Shown here piece after piece: positions 47,101 through 56,100 of a stretch of 64,000 bases of DNA. The notes under the pieces were generated by a model, which saw nothing but the letters and a program-made list of their open reading frames with translations, was not told the DNA's origin and did no database searches. Every line of letters begins with the position of its first letter. The first letter of the stretch is position 1. A program made the position numbers and the translations under genes. The DNA lies in the NCBI RefSeq assembly GCF_049243985.1, contig NC_135369.1, positions 26,086,765 through 26,150,764 of the forward strand, written 5' to 3'. Source of the DNA: Paroedura picta. Its lineage: Eukaryota > Chordata > Lepidosauria > Squamata > Gekkonidae.

Positions 47101-49912
47101 TGGGGAGGAGGTACCAGGCAGAATTGTGGCAAGCAGGAAAATCCTACAAGTCAGAAAACCATGCACACAATCTGTCTCCGGTCTTGCTTTGGCCTCCTTT
47201 CCTCAGCAAAGTAGGCTAAAGTTACCAGGCCCCGGATCAAACACCCTGACTGCAAGTCTCCATTTTGAATGATTGCCTGACAATATCCTGGCTTCCAAAT
47301 AGATATCATCTAGGTACCAGCAGGCCCAAGTTTATTATTAGGAATTGCCAAGCAAACATGCAACTTCCCCCCCCCCCACTACTGTAAAGTGATGGGATAA
47401 TCTGAGCCAAATTAATTTAGCTTGCTGTACTCCAAAGCCAATTCCATCAAGCCTAGCTGGATCATAACAGTCATCCCACCCCTCCGGCCCCACCCAGATG
47501 GTGGTTCCTGTGGTCCTAGAGATCAGCCTGTTAAGGCAAGGATACTGCTTCATGACTTCTTTGTACTTCACAGTGTCTCGAATATCTATGGGGGAAAAAC
47601 CGGAAAGACAAATTATAGAAATCTTTTCTGATCAGGCAGTTTTGGAAACTAATACAGCCTTCTTTATGAACATCACAGAATAGCCCCACTCAGGACCGCC
47701 CAAAAGATGTACCTATGGCTCACTTATTGCAAAAGAACCCTCCTTTAAGGGCAACATTTCACTCTCTGGCTCCCTCTGCATTCCTGAATGACAAAACCAT
47801 CCCTCCTCTTCCCAGCTTGCCATTTTGCTCATTCTCCCACCACTGTTTGACATTCCATGTTGCAGCAGCACTTTCACCCCCAAAACCTGCCTGGCAGTCT
47901 TCATGTCAACTCAACTTACATGTAAACACACATTTCCTGACCACCGACAAATGTCCTGAAGATGCTAGCAAGCAACAAAAGGCACACACGGAAAGTGCAG
48001 CTGGATTTACCCAGACTTTCAATTTCTCCTAAGTTTGTCATCCAGAGGGCTTCCATGAGCAGAGTGGGGTTTTGAACCCAACTCTCCCAGATCCAAGTAC
48101 AATACTTGAACTACTGTCACACTGGTTCAGAATTCAGAAACCCCTTTATTCTCATCTCTCTGATGTTAGATGTAGTGAGATGATACTGTAAGGCAGTGGT
48201 GGGTTACCTAGGTTTCCCTTCATACCACCAGATCACCAATCCCAATTAAAACATATATTAGTAAAATTATGATGTTCCTTGTTTGATCCCATTACAACCA
48301 ATCCTGATATTCTTTTTAATTTTTTATTGAACAGGCATAACAATGTTCTTCCAATGTCCTCTCAACAGCTGAATAAAACAACTTGAATGTTGACAGCCAG
48401 TTATACAATCTGTACAAACAAATGTCTTCAACATCCATTCTTATTAACATTTCCTGGAAAATATTTGCTCACCAATATTTGCTGGGAAAGGGAGCTCATG
48501 GACTGCAGGGTCCAAGTTGATGACATACGGAGGGGAATTCTTGCTGTGTAGGTAGGCGGTGAGCCTCTGTGGGAAAGCAAGCATCCATCAGCTAGAAGGG
48601 AGGGGAGGGCTGGCAAACACAGCTCCATAGCTAAAACCAAGACTCGTCACTGAGGGATGCTCACAGGATAGGGACTTGGGCCTGTGGCTTACTGACTTTC
48701 ATTTACTGCCCTCCCTCAAATATTTCCTGAGGTGTCAAAGAGCAACAGGAAATGCTGAAAAAGCAAGGTGAGGACAAGAGAACAGAGAATAATCTCAATG
48801 GACTCACACAGCAGAATAGCCAGACGTCTTCTTTTTTAGACCATCCCCCATTATAAATCCTGTCTTCCAAATTCTGCTTCTCCCCAGTCACTGACTGAAC
48901 TATGGATTTTTAAAAAAACTTTACTATTAACAAGTGCCACTTATGGACAGGAAGCCATACCAAACAAAAGCAGATTGGTCTAAAGAATTACTCAAGTATG
49001 AAAGCATCATGTTTCATTCCAGATAGTGAAATTCTGCATCCACATAATTCAAGGCCACCAGAACGATAAAACACAACCACTATCATCACGTCCTTTAAGC
49101 CAATTTCACTGATTTTTAAAAAAATTTATATTGTCGTAAAGTTTTATCTGCATTTTATTTTTTGACTGTATAAACTTGTACTATTAAGCAGCTTTTAATA
49201 AACATCTGAGTGGCAGACTTTTACTCAACGAGCTGAGTTCTACCCATTGCCCAGAGTTCAGCAACATCTGGCTACTGCCAGAGGCTCTTCTGTTTCTCCT
49301 GCCTGAAGTTCCTACATATTTACAATCTTGTTTATTAGTGAAAACTGCGGATACAATAGCTGCAGAGATGAAATTCCCAAGCAGCCACAGGACAGCCTGA
49401 GTCACCTGCAGTGGGAAGAGGGGCTGCTAAAGCTACCTGGGTGGTTTGGGGTTGACATAAAGACAAGCCATAAAAAGGTAGGGCAGGGGGGGGCTTTGGA
49501 AAGTTCCCCATACAGACAGTCAATATAGGGACAGCAGACAGATTAGGCAGCACTATGAAGAGCTGCATTTCCGTTAAAACAATCAAGTGGCAATTGATAA
49601 CGAAGAGAGCTTTGAGTCTCGTAAACTTAGACCCCCAAAATCTTGCTGCTTTCTAAGATACTACTGGACTCGAGTCTATGCTTAAGAGGTCATTTATGGA
49701 CAGTCCCATTTTGGCCTTTCCGATGGTCATTCGTAGAGAGTCCCATTCTAGGAGGGCCCCTCATCCCCAGGACAGAGGAGAGCCAGCCAAGCCTCCCCAT
49801 TTCTCCCGAAAATCCGACTTATCACCTGCACGAGCGCCGTCTTGCCAGACCCGGCCATGCCCAACACCAGGATGCACACCGGCGAGCTCACACCCGCTCC
49901 CGCTTCAGCCAT
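35134..49912 (-). CDS. GPN1: GPN-loop GTPase 1
   Basis: Fourteen coding exons, 5' to 3': 49826-49912, 48473-48566, 47546-47585, 46466-46532, 45808-45845, 44932-45010, 44744-44838, 43122-43167, 42009-42155, 40845-40927, 38695-38734, 37248-37341, 36533-36643, 35134-35219. All junctions are GT-AG and phases fit, giving 368 residues (human protein about 374). The P-loop GMAGSGKT is at 18-25, the diagnostic Gly-Pro-Asn at 78-80 (GLGPNGG), the G3 box DTPGQ at 114-118, and NKTD at 181-184 across an exon join. An acidic stretch [13 protein letters not shown] comes before the C terminus. The family works with GPN3 in assembly and nuclear import of RNA polymerase II and shuttles through the nucleus. 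The last residues ([14 protein letters not shown]) differ from mammals. Starts 270 bp from ZNF512 on the other strand. Confidence 0.97.
35265..35375. repeat. Interspersed repeat of unknown class (GGCACCTTTAAGGCC type)
   Basis: GTGGGTCTGAAGCAACAGAA, then CCGGTGGCACCTTTAAGGCC and a GT run before TTTCTTCAGAAC. A related copy is at 59810-59950. Common in squamates; I cannot name the class. In the last GPN1 intron. Confidence 0.5.
35428..35753 (+). mobile_element. Complete hAT-type non-autonomous element (326 bp)
   Basis: Ends are GAGTGGTCCGCAAC and GTTGGGGACCACTG. Exact 8-bp target duplication CCCTAGAG at 35420-35427 and 35754-35761, the hAT signature. CpG-rich inside with several CGCATGCG-type palindromes. 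No coding capacity. In the last intron of GPN1. Confidence 0.92.
36105..36260 (-). mobile_element. Vingi/RTE-like LINE 3' end, antisense
   Basis: TTGTTGTTGTTAGGTGCGAA, TCGTGTCCGACCCATTGCGA and GCACCGACTGCTTCAGTGAC are the reversed 3' end also seen at 54343-54580. In the GPN1 last intron. Confidence 0.7.
37610..37755 (+). mobile_element. LINE 3' tail with AAAT/AAAC microsatellite
   Basis: TTAGCTGCCCTGAGATGCAG followed by ATAAATAAATAAACAAACAA. L2- or CR1-related tail by its wording. In GPN1 intron 11. Confidence 0.5.
38008..38105 (-). mobile_element. CR1 LINE 3' end, antisense
   Basis: ATCACAGAATCACAGAGTTG, GGCCATATAGGCCATCCAGT and CCCCCTGCTCCACGCAGGAT. In GPN1 intron 11. Confidence 0.8.
39285..40790 (-). 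mobile_element. L2-clade LINE, 3' half, antisense
   Basis: The minus-strand frame at 40171-40506 carries [19 protein letters not shown], then the diverged catalytic box YEGDTQLFL, and [17 protein letters not shown], in the order of L2-type reverse transcriptase. The 3' border at 39285-39345 is the tail phrase TATACCGCCCTCCCCTAGGG. The catalytic Ala-Asp pair is altered, so it is dead. In GPN1 intron 10. Confidence 0.7.
41590..41870 (-). repeat. tRNA-derived CORE-SINE, antisense
   Basis: AGGAGTCCCAAAGCGGCTGA, CACAACAGACACCCAGTGAG, CAGTCACCCAGCTGGCTGCA and GGGAATCAAACTTGG. In GPN1 intron 9. Confidence 0.78.
42650..42730 (-). mobile_element. LINE 3' tail (L2/CR1-like), antisense
   Basis: TTTATTTATTTATCTACCGC, then CCTCTCCGAAGGCTCAGGGT. 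In GPN1 intron 8. Confidence 0.5.
43395..44050. mobile_element. LINE-derived stretch, two fragments
   Basis: 43395-43560 has the phrase GGTGCTCTGCTGGATCAGAC common to squamate CR1-like tails. 43690-44050 reads as an L2-like 3' UTR with GCCAAAGCTTTGGAGCTCCC and the tail CACCTTGGGAAACCTGAGTT before AAATAAATAAA. Both in GPN1 intron 7. Confidence 0.45.
44249..44470 (+). repeat. tRNA-derived CORE-SINE, sense, shortened
   Basis: GCCAGCTTGGTTGGTTGGTT at the head, GGGTTTGATTCCCCATTCC (B box), GCAGGGTGTCTATTGTGGGG and an AAGTGGGGTGCAAAAAAC tail. Confidence 0.7.
45330..45465. mobile_element. Palindromic hAT-type MITE, copy D
   Basis: 136 bp. Flanks ATCTAGGG (45322-45329) and ATCCAGGG (45466-45473) are an 8-bp duplication with one difference. 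In GPN1 intron 5. Confidence 0.88.
46088..46297. mobile_element. TTAA-flanked MITE (piggyBac- or Kolobok-like)
   Basis: 210 bp with 12-bp terminal inverted repeats GGTGACCAGATT and AATCTGGTCACC, each flanked by TTAA (46084-46087 and 46298-46301). TTAA duplications are used by piggyBac and Kolobok elements. AT-rich inside, no coding capacity. In GPN1 intron 4. Confidence 0.8.
46533..47545. other. GPN1 intron 3, no further element recognised
   Basis: Read on both strands; only short frames and a C run at about 47368-47378. No extra exon is needed because GPN1 exons 3 and 4 join in phase. Confidence 0.45.
48567..49825. other. GPN1 intron 1
   Basis: No repeat with clear ends was recognised. AT-rich at 49110-49200. 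A phrase near 49615-49680 (GATACTACTGGACTCGAGTC) belongs to a common squamate repeat related to the ones at 35265 and 59810. Confidence 0.4.
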
Positions 49913-50182
49913 CTTGCCACCATTTATTGGCGCGCTTCCAGACACGGAGACGCTCCTTCCGCCCCGGGAGCATAGAGACGAAACGCCTTCCTCAAGCCTT
50001 ACGGGCGCTTCCGGTTTGAGAACTGAGTGGGGGGGGAGGTTTTCACCATAGAGACGCTGAGAGAGCGATAGAGCGGCATGAGAGGGCACGGAGGCCAATG
50101 GCCGCTTTCGCTTTTGACCGGAAGTCTGGCTCTCGGCTCCCTGGAGTGCCGATGACGACATCACCGGCGGACGCTGTTAAGC
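49913..50182. promoter_or_regulatory. Divergent CpG-rich promoter between GPN1 and ZNF512
   Basis: Only 270 bp separate the two start codons, which point away from each other. The stretch is CpG-rich, has no TATA box, and contains ETS-type sites CTTCCGG at 50008-50014 and ACCGGAAGT at 50117-50125, typical of housekeeping bidirectional promoters. GCATGCGCGG overlaps the ZNF512 start codon (50181-50190) and resembles an NRF1 half-palindrome. The CpG-rich zone goes on to about 50620. Shared use is inferred from spacing. Confidence 0.75.
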
Positions 50183-53100
50183 ATGCGCGGCCAGGGGGGC
50201 GGCCGTGGCTTGGTGAGAGGGGGGTCCTCGAGAACGGGGCGCGGTGAGCAGGAGAGGCAGCGCCTGGAGGTCCCATGTGGATCTGGACGGGGCCTCCCTC
50301 TCTTGGGGCGGGCTGGGGGGCGAGCGACGGGGCCACTGGGCCGGGGAGGGGGCTGGCCGGCCGAGCATCTGCCACTCCCCCGCCCGGCACATCTAATTCC
50401 GTCTTCTGCTTGTCCCCCGGCGCCAGGGTCCTGGAGCAGAGTCCCGCTGCAGAGCGCACAGAGGCAAGCGAGCGCCGGGGAGCAAAAGGTGCGCGCGGTT
50501 CGGAGCCCCTTCCTTCCCCTGGGGCTGGTGGCCTGCGCGGCTTGGCCTCTGTGGGGAGGGGAGGTGTCGACTGTGAGGTGGACGAGCCCAGCGGGATCAG
50601 CCCGGTGGTCTATCCGATCTAGCATCTGTTTCACTGAGACAGGGGAGAGAGACCAAGGCCATCCTCCCCACCCCAGTGTTGCCGCCTAACTAGTAACCAC
50701 TAATGGACCTCTTCTCCGTTAATCTGTCTGATCCAGTTTAAAAGACCTCTGTTCTTGTGCCCATCAGTTTCCACTGGTAGTGGATTCCATTTTAGCTACT
50801 TGTTGAGTAAAGAAGGATTTCATGGACTCATTAAGAGCCATACAGGCTATCTAGTCCAACCCTCTGCTCAATGCAGAATGAGCCTAAAGCATCTGTCAAG
50901 TATCTGTCAAGCCGCTCTTTAAAGACCACAGTGAGGGGGTGCTCACCATCTCCTTAGGCAATCCATTCCACTGCTGAACTACTCTGACTGTGAAAATCTA
51001 CACATAATTTAAAGCCATTACTGCGGGCCCTGTCCTCTGGTGCCAACAGGAACCAATCCCTTCCCTCTTCCAAGTGATGACCTTTCAAATAGTTAAAGAC
51101 AGCTATCATGTCTCCTCTCAACCTCCTTGTCTCCAGACTGAACAGGTTTCTATTTGTCCATGCAGTATAACCAATTGTTTTATCACATGTCCTGAGTTCT
51201 AATATTATGAAACAGGGCCACTTGTCAGGAAGTAGTCCTCAAGATCAAGACTACCATTCTGGCTGTCAGGAGTTCTCGGATGCCCAGCAGCCCTGTTTGA
51301 GCAGGGACATCATTCTGTAAATATCTCCTCTTCTTAGGACCAAGGAGCCAGAGGAGTTCAGCACAGGGTTGCAGAGTTCTGAAAACAAATATGAGGACTC
51401 TTCAAATGATTCTTCATCAACCTCCTCCAAAGGGCTGGGCAATGAAAACCCAGAATCTGGAAGCAATAGAGCCATCCGCAAGCCAACCTACTGGCAGGAG
51501 ATGAGAGGAATAAAGCCCACCCTGAACAGAGTTGTGGAGAAGAAAGGTACTCGGGGGGAGGCTTTTTAGTATCAGAATACCCTGCGCTCCTAAGGCTGGG
51601 AAGATGTTTCGTTTATTTCAACAATGGGACTTGGCTACATCCAATTAGAATTAAAGTGTGATTTGATCTCTCATGTTTAGAATGTGAGAGCTTCCAGTTC
51701 TTTGGGACCTTTATGAATTGTACAAGAACTTCCAAATCTTCCATGAGATGGTGTTCATCAGAATAGGTTTTCTTTCACAATTTAAGATTAAAAATAGTCT
51801 GACTTTCTCTCAACCTGTAATGTTCAGTCATCTGGAAAACTTAATGGGCTTAATTAGCTATGAGCTAATTTGCTTGGGTAGTAAATGTTTCATTTGTAAG
51901 TTTACAATCAGTTCTTATTCTATCGAGTCAGTCATAGCCATGAAGATCACTTAGATAATTTTGGGCCTCAGTCTAGCTTACCTTGTAGGGTTGTTGTATG
52001 GATAAAAAAGAGAAGAGGGAAACTGCACACGCTGCTCTGAGTGTCTATGAGGAAGTGTGGGATTTAAAAAAAAACGATTTTACAAAGGAAGCAAAAACGG
52101 AAAGTTTTCCCATTGGATAGGGTTAGCGTTCTTAAAAAACATGTGCTTGGATGTTTACCCACTTCCTATGTAACCCATGGAGAAAACAGACCAGCAACCT
52201 TGCTGTTGGAAAAAGATGCTGCTGGTCCCAGCCTGTATGTTTTCCCCTGCGCTCTTGACCACATTGGCCTTTTCCTGTTCTGTCTTCAGACTCTGTGTTC
52301 AAGGAAAAGCACCGACTGGAACAAGACGGTGATGAAGAAGAGGAGCTTTCTGGGAAGAAGCAGAAAATCTCCAGTGAGTACAGTACTTTTGGATTTTCTT
52401 CCTGGATTTGCCATACATTCCTTGCATCTTCTCTGTGGGAAGAGGAACAGGAGATCTTCTGCAAGAATTGTTGGTCTATTGGCCATTTTCATGGGATCGT
52501 GGATCAGGGCTTGGAGATTCTGCTTGGCAAAAAGTCCCAGTTTCACTCCCCAGCATTTCCAGTTAAGGATCAGGCTCTAGATGATATGAAAGGCCCCAGA
52601 GATCTGCTGCCTGTCTGAGAAGACAATACTGATCTTCATAGACCAATGGCCTATATTTATTTATTTATTAAAACAGATATTGCCCAACTTTCCTCATGTT
52701 TTTGTATAAGACACCTTCTTGCGTGTTCATGTGTAGGCATGAGTTCACATTGGGCAAACTGTATTTCTCTGTGGAGTTAGTCCCACATGGGGGGAACCTT
52801 CTGCATTTCTCTAGGCTTTGGTCTCTCCTTATGGTTGATAGCAGAAAGGGGGGGGGGTCTTTGGCCTCTATACAGACAGGATCCAGGTAGCCTTGCTAAG
52901 CAATCACAGCTGCTTCTCTCTGTGCCAGGAAAACGAGAGAAGGTGGAGAGAGAACCTCCGCTCAAGTCCAAACGCCGATCTATAAAAAAGGACCCACCAA
53001 CATATGCTGCAGGTAAAGCATAGGAAACCAGCTGCTTCAAAAGGTCCTTGGGTTGGATGCAAGCTCAGGTTTTGGTCCTTGGTGATGTTCTCCCAAGCTT

Positions 53101-56100
53101 CATTGACATTGAAGAAACTGCTATACTTCTGGCCTCCTTTATGTGCACAGCCCTAGCTGGTGTATTGGTGATTGTAGAGGGACTCGCTGGCACATGTAAC
53201 GAGAGGAGCTAGCATAGCATACTGGCTAAAAGAATGAGTTATGATCTGGGAGGTTCCTGGTCCAAACTGCACTTTTGCCTTGCTACTCTCTCTTGGCCTC
53301 AACCTTCTTCCTGCAATGTTATAGAAATACTGGTCTCTTCTTAGGCCAAAAATGGCATGTGAAGCATTTGGAATACTGAACACGCCATAGAAGTGGGAAT
53401 GAGTGATGTTTTTGGTACATGAAGATAGCTGGAGACCTTAGCTGCCTCTCAAGCCAGCTTTCTTTTGCGGTGTCTCACAAGGAGAAACTTGTAGCTAAAG
53501 CCTGTGTACCCAACTTTAAACTCCTTGTCAGAATACTCATACCCTAATCCCATGGCTGGGAGGTGAAGCATCTCATGTGCCTCTCCTAAAGAGGAGAGTT
53601 TGTATGGATCAGCTCCAGGATGCACGGAAAAACTGGGTCCTCCCATTCTCTGACAGGCAGTCCAGAGGAGAGGTGGTACTTGGAGATTTTGGATAAGGGC
53701 CGTGTCACTTGCCCAACCTGCAGAGCTGTAGTGAGGAAAACGGTCGAAGGGCTGAAGAAGCACATGACCAACTGCCAGCACGTGAGTCAACAGGAAGCCA
53801 GCTTCCTCCAGGCCATCTTCTCCTAACCTGAGGCAGGAAAGCTGAGCTTCTGCATCTGGAGCCGGCTTAGTTTGCAGTTGAGTTTTATAGCCCCATAGGA
53901 TTGTTTCCTTAGCTCATCCGATAGAGGAGGGAAAAAGTTTGTGCCAGGCTGTGTAAACAGCATGTACAGAAAGATACAGGCTTTCTCCTTGGGATTTTGG
54001 CATTGTTTGGGCACAGTGCTTTCCAAACATTCTTTATCTGTTGGCCTGAAGAACAAACCAGGCAGTTTCTAAAACATTTCTTCCATCTGTGCATGTGAGA
54101 CTAGCAAATTGGAAAAAGGAAAGGCCTCATTTCCTGGGGTCTTCAGGACCTGCAGTCAGGGAGAAAAATCCAGTAGTAAGGACTAATGCAAGCACTTCCT
54201 GCAGGCCGGGCCCAATGGTAATGTGTCCTGTCCTTCCCAGGAGGCCTTCACTTGTCAGCACTGTGGGAAGCAACTACGGTCTCTGGCAGGAATGAAATAC
54301 CACGTCATGGCAGACCACAATAGCCTGGTAAGGTAGCTGTTGTTGTTAGTTGCAAAGTCGTGTAAGTTTGCACCGACTGCTTCAGTGATTCCATCCAGAC
54401 ACCTCATTCTCTGTCGTCCCCTTCTTCTTTTGCCCTCAATCACTCCCAGCATTAGGCTCTTCTCCAGGGAGTCCTTCCTTCTCATGAGGTGGCCAAAGTA
54501 TTTGAGTTTCATCAGGTAGATGTTATCCATCCACAAAAAGGCTGGAAGAACCTCTGACCCAGGTTCTCCTGTCAATGGTCACAGCACAAGACGGGACAGG
54601 CTGCCCCCCTATCCTTAGGGGCCTTTGACCTTCTCTGCCTTAGCTCCTAATACCCTGCACCGGAATGCAGAAGGCTGCTGATTACTGCTGTGCCTCCTGG
54701 AGACTTCACTGCAGACTGGAAAACCGAAAGGCCCTGAGACAATGAGTGCTGGGAATCAAATCCATTCACAACCAGCTTTTAGCCCACCATTGTCTGTCAG
54801 AACAAGCGCCCCACGTTTCTGTTCTTTTTATTTTTTTTGCCGTCCAGTCACATCTGTCTTATGGCGACGCCTAGTGGGGCTTTCAGGGCAGAAGTTCAGA
54901 GGTGGCTTGCCATTGCCTGCCTCCACATCATGACCCCAGTATCCCTTGGTGGGTCTCCCATTCAAATAATGACCAGGGCCGACCCTGCTTAGCTTTGGAG
55001 ACCAGATGAGATTGGGCTAGCCAGGTCAGCTCCTGAGTCAGTCTTCCTTCAGGTGTGGTAATCTGGAGCAGTTCCCTGGCGTTGATGGCCCAGGGGTCAC
55101 CCTTTCCCTGTCCCTACTTTGCACACAGCCTGTGGTGAAGGAAGGGGGCCAGCTGGACGAGCAGAGCGAGAGGGACCGGCTGCGGAAGGTGCTGAAACGA
55201 ATGGGGAAGCTCAAGTGCACAAGAGAGGTGAGCGGCAGGAGCCTTCTGGGACTGCATTTGTGTATTCTCGGTGGCTCAGGGCAGGGGTAGTCAAACTGCG
55301 GCCCTCCAGATGTCCATGGACTACAAGTCTCATGAGCCCCTGCCAGCATTTGCTGGCAGGGGCTCATGGGAATTGTAGTCCATGGACATCTGGAGGGCCG
55401 CAGTTTGACTACTCCTGGCTCAGGGCTATGTGGTGCAAGTGTGCATCTGCAACAAGACTGCCTCTGGCCACTGGCAGATTTCTTTCTCTACTGATGTGGC
55501 GAGGAAGGAGAACTTGGCTCCAGCGGTCGAGGTTCCTTCCCAGACCTGTGCTCTGCATGCCATCCGTGGTGCAGAGTGTCCCCTTTTCTTTTCCAGACTG
55601 TTGACCAATTTCAGACGCTCAAGAATAACAGGGCCTTTTTCTGTTGCGTTAACGGATGTGTGCTTTTGGCCTGCCTTCCCAGGGCTGCACAGGCAGCTTC
55701 TCCAGCGTCATGGGGTACCTCTACCATGCCCAGAAGTGTGGGAAGGCTGCTGCTGAGTTGGAGAAGCTGGCTCTCAAGTGCCATCATTGCAGCAAGGGTT
55801 ATAAATCTAAGGCTGGCCTTGTTTACCACTTGAAGTCGGAACACGGACCGGTGAGTTGCTGTAGTGGCGGGATTAGCCAGGAAATGTGCATGCACGTGAT
55901 TGTCCCGTCTCTCTCTCTCTTATCCTCCCTGTTCTAGAAAGCAAGTCTTCTGCGGTTGTGGAGCCTGCAAACTTAGGGAGACAGGGGAAGATGCAAAGTT
56001 CTGCTGTGCCGCCAGAGCAAAGTGCTTCTGTGCTCTGCTTGCTTGGCACAGTAGGCCTGAAAGAGCTGCTGCAAATGACGGGGCTTCCCTGGCTGAGTGT

